A stretch of 64,000 nt of DNA from the NCBI RefSeq assembly GCF_038002605.1, contig NZ_JBBOCT010000001.1, forward strand, positions 2,976,001-3,040,000. The letters are read 5' to 3'. Each line of letters begins with the position of its first letter. Position 1 is the stretch's first letter. The translations under genes and the position numbers were made by a program. The DNA is from Bacillus sp. FSL K6-3431 (lineage in GTDB: Bacteria; Bacillota; Bacilli; Bacillales; Bacillaceae_C). Below the pieces are notes generated by a model. That model was not told where the DNA came from and did no database searches. It worked only from the letters and a program-made list of their open reading frames with translations. Positions 17,980 to 26,646 of the stretch are shown here, one piece after another.

Positions 17980-18864
17980 TTATATTGCCTTTCGGATAAA
18001 ACCATCAGCTGAATCTAGCTTTTTTACTGCCTCATTATAAGAACACTTAAGTAGGATCATGACGATTGCAGTTTTAACTTGATATTGAGCATTTTCATAA
18101 TATTCCTCAGCCATTGCGTAATCGACTTGGGTAGCATCCATAATGATTCTCTTGGCACGTTCAGCCAATTTTTGATTTGTCGCCTGTACATCAACCATTA
18201 AATTTTCATATATCTTTCCAATCCCGATCATTGATGCCGTTGAAATCATATTTAAAACAAGCTTTTGTGCTGTTCCAGCTTTTAATCTTGTGGAACCTGT
18301 TAACACTTCAGGTCCGGTTTCCACCTCAATAGCAATATCCGCGTACTTACTTATTGCTGCATCTTTATTGCAGGAAACTGCGGCCGTTTTCGCCCCAACC
18401 TCCCCTGCATATTGAAGCGCTCCAATCACATAAGGTGTTCTGCCGCTTGCCGCTATCCCAATGACAGTGTCTTTCTCTGTTAGGGAAATGGATTGAAGAT
18501 CTTTCCTACCTAATTCGACATCATCCTCAGCTCCCTCCACAGCAACCGTGAACGCTTTCATACCACCTGCAATAAAGCCCTGGACCATTTCAGTTGAAAC
18601 ACCAAATGTCGGCACACATTCCACAGCATCGAGTATCCCAAGTCTTCCACTAGTTCCTGCACCTATATAAATTAAACGACCGCCTCGTTTGAAAGAATGA
18701 ATAACATTTTGAATGACTTGATCAATACTTTCTATTTCTTTAGCAATAACAGCTGGAACGGTACTATCCTCCTTGTTCATTATTTGGAGAATTTCTTTTG
18801 TACTCATTTTATCTAAATGCATTGTCTTATTACTTCTTTTTTCTGTAGATAAGTTCTCTAACAC
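17980..18864 (-). CDS. murQ: N-acetylmuramic acid 6-phosphate etherase MurQ (copy 2)
   Basis: Same reaction as copy 1. Family blocks are GAGTSGRLGILDAVECVPTF, VEGAEDD, GIAASGRTPYVIGALQYA and GSTRLKAGTAQKLVLNM. I place the start at GTG 18864, giving about 294 residues: GAGGGTGA lies just before it, the protein then begins (M)LENLSTEKRSNKT as other MurQ proteins do, and a strong promoter (18899-18927) overlaps the longer ATG start at 18927, ruling that start out. It pairs with murP, so this copy serves the PTS route. The two copies share all signature blocks but differ clearly elsewhere, so they are not a recent duplication. Confidence 0.93.
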   Translation of the reverse strand: MLENLSTEKRSNKTMHLDKMSTKEILQIMNKEDSTVPAVIAKEIESIDQVIQNVIHSFKRGGRLIYIGAGTSGRLGILDAVECVPTFGVSTEMVQGFIAGGMKAFTVAVEGAEDDVELGRKDLQSISLTEKDTVIGIAASGRTPYVIGALQYAGEVGAKTAAVSCNKDAAISKYADIAIEVETGPEVLTGSTRLKAGTAQKLVLNMISTASMIGIGKIYENLMVDVQATNQKLAERAKRIIMDATQVDYAMAEEYYENAQYQVKTAIVMILLKCSYNEAVKKLDSADGFIRKAI

Positions 18865-18898
18865 AAAATCACCCTCACAAGCTTTATTTCTTGCCTTG

Positions 18899-18927
18899 AT
18901 TGTAACTTCTTTAAAATTATATGTCAA
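18899..18927 (-). promoter_or_regulatory. SigA promoter of murQ-murP
   Basis: TTGACA (18927-18922) and TACAAT (18904-18899) with a 17-base spacer on the minus strand. It is close to consensus, about 35 bases upstream of the GTG start of murQ. Confidence 0.8.
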
Positions 18928-18945
18928 TCATACATATAAAATTAC

Positions 18946-18960
18946 TAAAATATCATTTCA
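18946..18960. promoter_or_regulatory. Palindromic operator candidate, site 2 of 2
   Basis: Plus-strand TAAAATATCATTTCA matches the site at 13411-13425 (TAAAATAATATTTCA) at 13 of 15 positions. Here it lies upstream of the -35 box, whereas site 1 covers the start point. Confidence 0.5.
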
Positions 18961-19008
18961 AAGATATAAAGTGAATCCGATACCCCATCTTAAGTTAAAA
19001 ATGAAAAA

Positions 19009-19045
19009 AGTCGCCTATCTGCTTTTCAGCGTTAGATAGGCGACT
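19009..19045 (-). terminator. Terminator after the coiled-coil small gene
   Basis: AGTCGCCTATC (19009-19019) pairs perfectly over 11 bases with GATAGGCGACT (19035-19045). On the minus strand it is followed by six T. Confidence 0.85.
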
Positions 19046-19068
19046 CGAATCTATTTCTAAACATATTT

Positions 19069-19251
19069 TTAATGTTCAAGCTCATCCAATTGCTTATTCA
19101 ATACTCGCAATTCTTCTTCCATCCCTGCCAATTGTTTTTCAAGTGGATGCAAATTACCTTTTACATACTCAAGCTTCTCCAAATCTTGCTGAAGCCTTAC
19201 ATAATCTGTTTTCAAATCGAGAATTTTATATTCAATTTCTTTTCTGCTCAT
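19069..19251 (-). CDS. Small coiled-coil protein, SE1832 family
   Basis: A 60-residue charged protein beginning MSRKEIEYKILDLK. It has heptad-like spacing of Leu and Ile over nearly its whole length, consistent with one or two coiled-coil helices. It resembles the SE1832 family of small conserved Firmicute proteins, which has no known function. A longer frame starts at 19308, but GAGGTGAAGACA directly precedes ATG 19251, so the short form is preferred. It has its own terminator and appears monocistronic. Confidence 0.7.
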   Translation of the reverse strand: MSRKEIEYKILDLKTDYVRLQQDLEKLEYVKGNLHPLEKQLAGMEEELRVLNKQLDELEH

Positions 19252-19399
19252 TGTCTTCACCTCTTCATATTTCGTTCTTTGTTGGAAATCAAATAGGGTG
19301 TTTATCATTTGGACTTTTCGAACATCCTCTAAGAAGGAAAAGGAATTCCTGTAAAAAAACTACGCCGCTTTTTTAAACATCCTTTAGTAGATATTTGTT

Positions 19400-20620
19400 T
19401 TACTTCTTTAAATGAGTGATTAATCCGGCACCCGCACCAAGACCGGCTATCAGCATAGCTACCGCTATAGACACAAACGTATATAACGGCGCTGTCGAAG
19501 AGCCTGTTTGATCAAATAACATGCCAATAAAAATCGGACCAACTGCAGCTAAAAGATAGCCAAGTGATTGTGCCATTCCCGATAATGCAGATGCCTGATC
19601 ACTACTAACCGTTCTTAATACAAAAAAGGTAAGAGCTAAACTGAATCCTGCGCCTTGCGCTATTCCTATTAGTAGAATCCAAAGTATCGTCAAACTCGCG
19701 TTCCCGTCTAAAACCAACCCTATAAAAGCTGTTATATACGTTAAAGCGATGACAATGACAATGCCCCTTTGGTTCTTCACTTTTGTAGCTAGGATAGGTG
19801 TAATAAATGAGAAAGGTAAGCCAAAGAGTTGTAAAAGAGATAACATCCATCCACTCGCCGTATCATTTAAACCCTGCTTCATTAGTATTTCAGGGAGCCA
19901 GGCGATCACGCAGTAAAATAGAAATGACTGTAATCCTATAAAAAAGGTTACATACCACGCTAGCTTTGATTGCAGTAGGGACGGAAGTGGGGGCGATAAT
20001 TCGCTATCTGTTTGTAAGTTTTTGGCGCGTCTATACTTACGTACTTGTGGCAGCCAGATAACAAAGGCCGTAATGGCCAAACCAGCCCATACAAGAAGAG
20101 CATTTTTCCATCCAAATCCCATATTCACTGCAAGTGGAATACTAATCCCAGATGCAATTGCAGCAAATCCACCAAGCGATGCTGTATATAATCCTGTCAT
20201 TAAACCGACCTTTGTAGGAAATCGTTGCTTTACAATACCAGGTAAAAGAACATTACAAATAGCAATACCAATGCCTGCAATCCCAGTACCAGCAAAAAGC
20301 ATAAATGGAAAACCGAGAGAACGCAATACTATCCCAATAGTCAATAATATAAGGCCAAGTAAGATCGCTAGTTCATTACCGAGTCTTTGCCCAATTTTCG
20401 GTGCGAGAAATGATAATGCTGCAAAAGCAAGAAGCGGAAGGGTTGTGATTAAACCAGCTACACCATTGGAAAATTCCAAATCAGCTCGAATGAGACCGAT
20501 CACCGGACCAACTGATGTGATGGCTGGTCGTAAATTGAAAGCAACAAATACAATGCCTATTATTAATAACGCTTGATTTGCTACTGTTTGTTTTGACTGT
20601 GCATGTATATCCTTATCCAT
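19400..20620 (-). CDS. MFS transporter, CynX/NimT type
   Basis: Membrane carrier of 406 residues with twelve predicted helices. An early NLRPAITSVGPVIGLI stretch (near residue 29) is typical of the CynX/YycB/NimT branch of the major facilitator superfamily. Members have been linked to export of cyanate, nitroimidazoles or similar small compounds; the substrate here cannot be told. It is divergent from the quinone oxidoreductase gene, with about 115 bases between the two starts, and shows no operon partner. Confidence 0.85.
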   Translation of the reverse strand: MDKDIHAQSKQTVANQALLIIGIVFVAFNLRPAITSVGPVIGLIRADLEFSNGVAGLITTLPLLAFAALSFLAPKIGQRLGNELAILLGLILLTIGIVLRSLGFPFMLFAGTGIAGIGIAICNVLLPGIVKQRFPTKVGLMTGLYTASLGGFAAIASGISIPLAVNMGFGWKNALLVWAGLAITAFVIWLPQVRKYRRAKNLQTDSELSPPLPSLLQSKLAWYVTFFIGLQSFLFYCVIAWLPEILMKQGLNDTASGWMLSLLQLFGLPFSFITPILATKVKNQRGIVIVIALTYITAFIGLVLDGNASLTILWILLIGIAQGAGFSLALTFFVLRTVSSDQASALSGMAQSLGYLLAAVGPIFIGMLFDQTGSSTAPLYTFVSIAVAMLIAGLGAGAGLITHLKK

Positions 20621-20736
20621 CTGTTAACCTCATTCATGTTTTGTTTTTCTTAATAAGCTGATATATTGTATTTAAATCCTCTCTCATATACGATAACAGA
20701 AATTAATGCTTTTTACATGGAATGGAGCGAATTTAC

Positions 20737-21714
20737 ATGAAAGCAATTTTAGTCGATAACAATACAAAAAAATTACATATTGGCGAAACTGAGACACCAT
20801 CCTTTTCAGAGAACGAACTCCTCATTCGAGTGAAAGCAACTGCATTAAATCGAGCAGATCTTTTACAAAAACGTGGATTATATCCTCCGCCTGTCGGTGC
20901 CTCCACTATTTTAGGTTTAGAAATGAGTGGGGTGATCGAAGAGGTCGGTGAACATGTTCGGGGATGGAAAAAAGGCGATCAAGTTTGCGCTCTACTTCCA
21001 GGGGGAGGATATGCTGAATATGTGGCTATTCCCGCAGATATGGCGATGCGAATGCCCAAAAATCTATCGTATGAAGAAGCTGCGTCCATACCTGAAGTTT
21101 TTTTGACTGCATACTTAAATTTATTTTGGCTCGGAAGATTGAAAAAAGATGAAACTGTGCTTATCCATGCCGGAGCGAGCGGTGTTGGGACAGCTGCTAT
21201 CCAGTTAGCGAGAGAAGCTGGTGCAAAAGTAATCATAACTGCAGGATCTGCGGAAAAAAGAGAACTTTGCTTGTCCTATGGAGCAAGTATTGCGATCGAT
21301 TATAAAGCGGGACCTTTTATATCCGCTGTTAATGCGGCGACAGAAGGAAAAGGAGTTCAGCTAATTCTTGATTTTATTGGCGCACCCTATTGGGAACAAA
21401 ATATCGATTCCCTCGCTATGGATGGGAAATTAGTCCTCATTGGTGTGATGGGTGGATCAAAAGTTGATGGAGTTGACCTTGGGAAACTACTTTTTAAAAG
21501 GGGTCAAGTAATCGGCACCGCACTTCGTACCCAGCCTGTCGAGAAAAAAATTTCCTTAACGAGAGAATTCGCTGATGTAGCGCTCCCTACATTTGAAACT
21601 GAAACTTTAAGGCCAGTCATTGATTCTATTTGGAACTGGGATAAAGCGAATGAAGCCCACGATCATATGGAAAGAAATAAAAATGCTGGAAAAATCGTAT
21701 TGCGTGTTAAATAA
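20737..21714 (+). CDS. NAD(P)H quinone oxidoreductase, PIG3/QOR-like MDR family
   Basis: Zinc-free medium-chain reductase of about 325 residues. A GroES-like N-terminal half carries NRADLLQKRGLYPPP near residue 45, and the Rossmann half has HAGASGVGTAAIQLA near residue 145. The LQKRG...YPPP stretch is typical of the PIG3/TP53I3 group. GGAG lies nine bases before ATG 20737; an ATG at 20722 overlaps that binding site and is rejected. Likely role: one- or two-electron reduction of quinones using NADPH. Confidence 0.87.
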   Translation: MKAILVDNNTKKLHIGETETPSFSENELLIRVKATALNRADLLQKRGLYPPPVGASTILGLEMSGVIEEVGEHVRGWKKGDQVCALLPGGGYAEYVAIPADMAMRMPKNLSYEEAASIPEVFLTAYLNLFWLGRLKKDETVLIHAGASGVGTAAIQLAREAGAKVIITAGSAEKRELCLSYGASIAIDYKAGPFISAVNAATEGKGVQLILDFIGAPYWEQNIDSLAMDGKLVLIGVMGGSKVDGVDLGKLLFKRGQVIGTALRTQPVEKKISLTREFADVALPTFETETLRPVIDSIWNWDKANEAHDHMERNKNAGKIVLRVK

Positions 21715-21904
21715 TTTCCCTTTATCCACTAAATTATTTGCTGGGTTTCAGAAGGGTGATTACTTAAAAATCAACTGATTCATTGCACCACTTAGATTTC
21801 CAGTTAAGATATTTGGTATTGTGTCTACCATTATAATTTTGTGAGGAAACTTAATTATGATACTTTTGGACAATATATAATTAACGCTTTATGGGAGATG
21901 AGTG

Positions 21905-22720
21905 ATGTGTATGGATATTATCTTTACTGTTTTGAAACGATTTTTTACTGATCGCTTCCACGACCAGTCCGCGCAAATGGCTTATTTTTTTATGTTGGCC
22001 ATTTTCCCATTACTCATTTTTATTGTTTCTTTATTAAGTTATTTGCCAATTTATTCCGGAGATGTACTGGAAATCATCGAGCCGTTTGCCCCTGAAGGTA
22101 GTTACCAATTAATTAAAAATACATTAATCAATATTCTCGATCAAAAACGAACAAAGCTTATCTCCTTTAGTTTGATTGCAACTTTCTGGATTGCATCCAT
22201 GGCTGTTCAGGCGCTAGTCAGAGCGATGAATGATGCCTATCGAATCATAAGAAAGGAACACTTTTTTTCCGCTCTTTTAAAAGATATGCTTTTGACTGCA
22301 GTCCTTATGGCTACTTTGGCCATTTCCCTCCTCGTTCCAATTAGTGAAGAAATAGCTCGCGTATTTCTTGCAGATTATCAACATATGCTACCTGGCTACT
22401 ATCATTGGTGGATCATTGCAAAATGGGCAATTAGCTCGATTTATTTATTTATGTTTTTTATTTTATTATATAAATATGTTCCAAGCACAAAAATTAAACT
22501 TTTATCTATTTTTCCTGGTGCACTGTTCGCAACTGCTGGATGGCAGGCTGTTTCTGTTGGTTTTTCCTATTACGTTTCCCTCGCTGATTACTCACAGCTA
22601 TATGGGCAGCTTGGAAGCATTGTCGTTCTGATGATTTGGTTTTACTTAACAGCTGCTGTGTTACTTACAGGTGCTTTAATCAACGCAGCATATATTGAAA
22701 AAAGTCAAAAAGATAAGTGA
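21905..22720 (+). CDS. YihY/BrkB family inner-membrane protein
   Basis: About 271 residues with six predicted membrane helices. The family motif AYFFMLAIFPLLIFIVSLL appears near residue 25, FWIASMAVQALVRAMNDAY near 93, and the C-terminal YGQLGSIVVLMIWFYLTA near 237. The family was once annotated as ribonuclease BN, but that activity belongs to another protein; its function is unresolved. GGGAG lies seven bases before ATG 21905; GTG 21902 and ATG 21911 are other possible starts. Confidence 0.87.
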   Translation: MCMDIIFTVLKRFFTDRFHDQSAQMAYFFMLAIFPLLIFIVSLLSYLPIYSGDVLEIIEPFAPEGSYQLIKNTLINILDQKRTKLISFSLIATFWIASMAVQALVRAMNDAYRIIRKEHFFSALLKDMLLTAVLMATLAISLLVPISEEIARVFLADYQHMLPGYYHWWIIAKWAISSIYLFMFFILLYKYVPSTKIKLLSIFPGALFATAGWQAVSVGFSYYVSLADYSQLYGQLGSIVVLMIWFYLTAAVLLTGALINAAYIEKSQKDK

Positions 22721-22782
22721 ATTCGTTTCAGCAAGCTCAGGTGGAGTTCTAAAAATCTCTAAGGAAAGACTGGGATAAATAA

Positions 22783-22832
22783 AGAGGCTAGCTTAAGGAA
22801 TCGTTGCTTTACGATTCTTAAGTTAGCCTCTT
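22783..22832. terminator. Bidirectional terminator
   Basis: A long stem of about 20 pairs (AGAGGCTAGCTTAAG on one side, CTTAAGTTAGCCTCT on the other) between the convergent yihY-type and tcyP genes. It is AT-rich on both flanks, so it can serve both. Confidence 0.8.
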
Positions 22833-22867
22833 CTTTATTTTCATATAAACTAATTTCAACCTACTTC

Positions 22868-24253
22868 CTATACTTGTAGATTGCCTTTTGGCTGATTATA
22901 TACATCTTCGTTAATTTCACCTGTTATTTTTCCTGTCAGTACGCCCGCAGTCATACTTCCACTTACATTCAGCGCTGTTCGACCCATATCAATTAGTGGT
23001 TCAACTGAAATAAGTAGTCCAACGATAGCGATTGGTAAATTCAATGAGGAAAGTACGATTAATGCAGCAAATGTGGCGCCACCACCAACACCAGCAACAC
23101 CAAATGAACTAATTGCAACCATTACAATCAATGTAGCAATAAACGTAGGGTCAAGCGGGTCTACACCAGCCGACGGCGCAACCATGATTGCTAGCATCGC
23201 TGGGTATATTCCTGCGCAGCCATTTTGACCAATAGACAATCCGAATGAACCTGCAAAGTTTGCAATCCCTTCCGATACGCCAAACTCCTTATGTTGTGTT
23301 TTAATATTTAAAGGTAATGTCCCAGCACTTGATCGCGATGTAAATGCAAATGTAAGTGTAGGCATCGCTTTTCTTATATAAGTAATTGGATTTTGCCTTG
23401 CAATTGCTAATAATATAAGGTGGACGATAAACATTGCTATAAGGGCCACATACGACGCAATTACAAACTTACCAAGCTTAGCAATCGCTGAATAATCACT
23501 CGTTGCTGTTACCTTGGTCATTAGTGCCAAAACACCATATGGTGTGAGACGTAATATCAACGTTACGACACGCATGACAATCGTATAGATTGTATCAATG
23601 ATTTTTGCAAAAAATTCCGCATGTTCAGGTTCTTTTCTTCGTACCCCTAGGTATGCGATCCCGATGATAGCAGCAAATATAACAACCGCAATTGTAGATG
23701 TAGGTCGTGCTCCCGTTAACTCCATAAAAGGATTTTGTGGAAATAAACTGATAATCTGTTGCGGGATGGTCATATTTTGTACATCCCCTGCAGTCTGTTC
23801 TAATTGTGTATTACGAGCCGTTTCAGCTGCACCTTCATTTAGCTCAATTCCTTCAAGCTGGAAACCGAGTGCAGTAATGATTCCAATTGAAGCTGAAATC
23901 GCGGTCGTACCAATTAGGATACCAATAACAAGTCCGCTGATCTTTCCTAGATTCTTCGTGAACTTCAGTTTTGTAAAAGCAGAAACAATTGAAATAAACA
24001 CTAAAGGCATGACGATCATCTTCAGCAATGATACATAGCCACTTCCAATAATATTGAACCATTCAATCGATCCTGTTGTTACATCTGTATCCGTCCCATA
24101 GATAATATGAATAGCAAGACCATACAAAATGCCGATCCCTAACGCTGCAAATACACGTTTCGAAAAGGAAACATGCTTTTTTTGCATATAAAACAAACCT
24201 ATTATCAGTAAAAGTAAAATAGCGATATTTATGATAATAAATAAAGTAGTCAT
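22868..24253 (-). CDS. tcyP: L-cystine:cation symporter TcyP
   Basis: Sodium- or proton-coupled symporter of 461 residues from the dicarboxylate/amino acid:cation symporter family. It is close in length and N-terminal layout to B. subtilis TcyP. The Ser-rich hairpin loop is seen in RSSAGTLPLNIKTQ near residue 310, and the transport motif region includes GQNGCAGIYPAMLAIM near 345. At least eight hydrophobic segments are visible. A near-consensus promoter lies about 60-85 bases upstream. No S-box or T-box leader was seen. Confidence 0.9.
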   Translation of the reverse strand: MTTLFIIINIAILLLLIIGLFYMQKKHVSFSKRVFAALGIGILYGLAIHIIYGTDTDVTTGSIEWFNIIGSGYVSLLKMIVMPLVFISIVSAFTKLKFTKNLGKISGLVIGILIGTTAISASIGIITALGFQLEGIELNEGAAETARNTQLEQTAGDVQNMTIPQQIISLFPQNPFMELTGARPTSTIAVVIFAAIIGIAYLGVRRKEPEHAEFFAKIIDTIYTIVMRVVTLILRLTPYGVLALMTKVTATSDYSAIAKLGKFVIASYVALIAMFIVHLILLAIARQNPITYIRKAMPTLTFAFTSRSSAGTLPLNIKTQHKEFGVSEGIANFAGSFGLSIGQNGCAGIYPAMLAIMVAPSAGVDPLDPTFIATLIVMVAISSFGVAGVGGGATFAALIVLSSLNLPIAIVGLLISVEPLIDMGRTALNVSGSMTAGVLTGKITGEINEDVYNQPKGNLQV

Positions 24254-24311
24254 ATCAGTTCTCCCCTCAATGAATAAGTCTCTTTTCCAAAAATAAAATC
24301 TTAATCTGTAT

Positions 24312-24340
24312 ACTATAAGTCAAATAATCCAACTAGTCAA
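24312..24340 (-). promoter_or_regulatory. SigA promoter of tcyP
   Basis: TTGACT (24340-24335) and TATAGT (24317-24312) with a 17-base spacer on the minus strand. Confidence 0.7.
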
Positions 24341-24467
24341 ATCGGAATTGATTAGTTATCTAAAGTTACAACTAAAATGTAAATTTTAGCTTTTTGAACA
24401 GTATTCCCCTTCCTAAATTAAATACCCTTTAATCGCTCTCCTTCTTAAAAACGTTTATGCCATGAAA

Positions 24468-24492
24468 GTTTTTGTTTTGTAAAAAAGGGTAA
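24468..24492 (+). promoter_or_regulatory. Candidate SigB (general stress) promoter
   Basis: GTTTTT (24468-24473) and GGGTAA (24487-24492) with a 13-base spacer fit the SigB consensus GTTTAA, 12-15 bases, GGGTAT. It lies about 60 bases upstream of the small gene at 24552. Confidence 0.55.
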
Positions 24493-24551
24493 GCTACTAT
24501 AAAAGAAAGTATTTTTCTTTACCACTATCCTATGGAAGGAATCAGTATATT

Positions 24552-24698
24552 ATGGGAAGATTATCAAAAATTATTCGCGTTACACTTAAATTAGCACCAG
24601 TCGTCTATCCGATTGCAAAAAAAATGTTAAACAATCGCAAATTAAATAAGTCAAAAAACCAAAATACAAATAATAAAGACAAAAAAAGGAATCCTTAA
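24552..24698 (+). CDS. Small basic protein of 48 residues, unknown function
   Basis: A short frame that starts MGRLSKIIRVTLKLAP and ends in a Lys/Asn-rich tail. The first 25 residues can form an amphipathic helix with a hydrophobic face; overall charge is strongly positive. GGAAGGA precedes the ATG, the stop codon lies inside a terminator hairpin, and a SigB-like promoter stands upstream, so all signals of a real gene are present. I do not recognise the family. A stress-induced peptide that binds membrane or nucleic acid would fit its composition. Confidence 0.6.
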   Translation: MGRLSKIIRVTLKLAPVVYPIAKKMLNNRKLNKSKNQNTNNKDKKRNP

Positions 24699-24716
24699 TT
24701 TGCGGATTCCTTTTTG
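24686..24716 (+). terminator. Terminator of the small basic protein gene
   Basis: AAGGAATCC (24686-24694) pairs with GGATTCCTT (24704-24712), then TTT. The stop codon is in the loop. Confidence 0.8.
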
Positions 24717-24739
24717 CAATAAAGTATAGGTTTTTAGGC

Positions 24740-24842
24740 TCCTCGCACGATGCAAATCATAACAGCGTTGCCACAAGACGTGGCGATCTTAACCGAAGAT
24801 CCATTTTGTTTGTACGCCGCTGAACGGGTGCTTTCGTTTTTC
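24740..24842. repeat. Intergenic hairpin repeat, copy A
   Basis: Contains GCCAC/GTGGC (24770-24774 with 24780-24784) and GATCTT/AAGATC (24785-24790 with 24796-24801) as adjacent hairpins. The 35 bases 24767-24801 match 52156-52190 at 33 positions. The tail resembles the end of the repeat at 52263-52378. Confidence 0.75.
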
Positions 24843-24845
24843 GTG

Positions 24846-26525
24846 CTATACTTTAAACTTTCTAATAAGGTCATTTAGGTTTGCTGCGGCGGCTGAGAGT
24901 GACTCGGCGTTAGCGGAAATTTCTTGCATTGAACTAGTGGACTGTTCAGCGGAAGCAGCGGTTTCTTCAATTCCGGCAGATGTTTCTTCAGATATAGAAG
25001 CGATATTGGAAATAGAATCGTTCATTGAACCTGTACGACTAGCTATTTCTTCTAGATCTGATGATATCGTTTGAATTTGTCCAACCACTTGTCCAACTGC
25101 TTGACTAATTGATTCAAAGGCATCGCCTGTTGACTCAATCTGTTTGGTCCCAAGTTCAACTTGCTCAAAACTACCTTCCAACGAGCTTACAACATCGCCT
25201 GTTTCTTTTTGAATAGCTGATACGATTCCAGTGATATTGGATATGGAACTCGCTACTTGCTCAGCTAATTTTTTTACTTCTCCAGCAACAACTGCAAATC
25301 CTTTACCATGTTCTCCTGCCCGTGCCGCCTCAATTGCAGCATTCAATGCCAATAGATTAGTTTGCTCAGCAATATCGGAAATAACCTTTACTAGTTGAGA
25401 TATCTCGGTTGAATGCCCCTCTAGTCTTTGCACCTTAGATACAGCTTCGTTCACATTTTTATCAATTACTTTCATTACAGATATAGAATCCCTCATTGCT
25501 TCATTGCCTTTTTCCGTCAATTCAAGTACTTCCACAGTCACCTCACTAGCTCTATGCCCATGTTCATTGGCATCGTGAATATTATCTGCTAATGCCATCA
25601 TCGAATCAACCAATTCGGAAGTAGAGGAAGCTTGCCCTTCAGAAGCTAGTGCTAGTTCTTCCATTGTCGTCGCTACCTGTTCGCTTCCCGCATTTACCTC
25701 CAGCGATGAGTGACTTAGCTCTTCACTACGATTCGTAACCGATTGTGACACAGCTCCAATTTCAAGGACTATTGTTCTAATTTGTTGATTCATTTCATTT
25801 ACAGCATGGATCAAAGTGCCCACTTCATCTTTTGACCTTGTTTTCAAGTCATCATTTGTTAAATCACCATCCGCTATTAACCTCATGCGATTTGCAACCC
25901 TAACAATCGGACGTGATAAAGAATTGGCCATGTAAAGGGCAACTCCGACACCTATTATAGCGATGGATACAGCAAGAATGGCAATAATCCATGTTGCCCT
26001 CATTCCACCTTTTATTACATTTTCTCCATTAATCGTAATATCCTTTGCTCTATTTTGAGCAAAGTCTTTGAATGATCCTCTTACCTGCATACCTACTGGT
26101 TCAACAATACTTTTAAAATTTGACCTGGCCATCTCTCTATTTTGATTTTCATAAGGAGAAAAAACTTGATTTTCCATCAACTTTTCCCATGCGCGTATTC
26201 TTTCAATCGCTTCCTCTGTTGCAACAGTTGGGAGGATTTTCAATAGCTTTGCTTCTAATTCTCTACTTTCTTCTGTAGCTGCTATGTACGAATTATGATA
26301 TGCCTTCTGATTATATAAAAGAAAACCACGTACAAATGATGTTCGTTCAGAAATGTTAAGATTTATCTCATCGTAGAGAATCAGTAGTGGTAGGTCTTCT
26401 TTCACGACTTTTTCCGACTGTTTATTTGAAGATGTTGTAGAGATAAAACTAGCTACGCCCATTATTAACACTAAACCTATTACAAATAAAAAACCACTCA
26501 ATATCTTCCCTTTTAAACTTTTCAT
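24846..26525 (-). CDS. Methyl-accepting chemotaxis protein (second copy, 4HB-type)
   Basis: Receptor of 559 residues laid out like the one at 14120: first helix about 7-29, extracellular helical sensor about 35-175, second helix about 178-202, HAMP about 203-255, signalling domain to the end with the hairpin tip [24 protein letters not shown] near residue 388. The N-terminal sensor shares the LPLLI motif with its paralogue but is otherwise diverged, so the ligands probably differ. GGGGG lies before the ATG. No sensory ligand can be named. Confidence 0.93.
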   Translation of the reverse strand: MKSLKGKILSGFLFVIGLVLIMGVASFISTTSSNKQSEKVVKEDLPLLILYDEINLNISERTSFVRGFLLYNQKAYHNSYIAATEESRELEAKLLKILPTVATEEAIERIRAWEKLMENQVFSPYENQNREMARSNFKSIVEPVGMQVRGSFKDFAQNRAKDITINGENVIKGGMRATWIIAILAVSIAIIGVGVALYMANSLSRPIVRVANRMRLIADGDLTNDDLKTRSKDEVGTLIHAVNEMNQQIRTIVLEIGAVSQSVTNRSEELSHSSLEVNAGSEQVATTMEELALASEGQASSTSELVDSMMALADNIHDANEHGHRASEVTVEVLELTEKGNEAMRDSISVMKVIDKNVNEAVSKVQRLEGHSTEISQLVKVISDIAEQTNLLALNAAIEAARAGEHGKGFAVVAGEVKKLAEQVASSISNITGIVSAIQKETGDVVSSLEGSFEQVELGTKQIESTGDAFESISQAVGQVVGQIQTISSDLEEIASRTGSMNDSISNIASISEETSAGIEETAASAEQSTSSMQEISANAESLSAAAANLNDLIRKFKV

Positions 26526-26646
26526 TTACATCCCCCTATAAACTTCCTGCGTGATATTTAGTTTATTATTTCTTCATATTTATTATTGGAACAATTATAT
26601 ATTATAATTAGGTAAAATAACCCATGACTCAAGAACCGATTATACA

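Noticed and set aside
18865..18927. N-terminal extension of murQ copy 2 to ATG 18927
   Set aside because: A near-consensus promoter (TTGACA-17-TACAAT) overlaps this start, and GTG 18864 with its own ribosome binding site gives the normal MurQ N-terminus.
24254..24551. S-box or T-box leader for tcyP
   Set aside because: The promoter lies only about 60 bases from the start, too short for either leader, and conserved boxes are absent.
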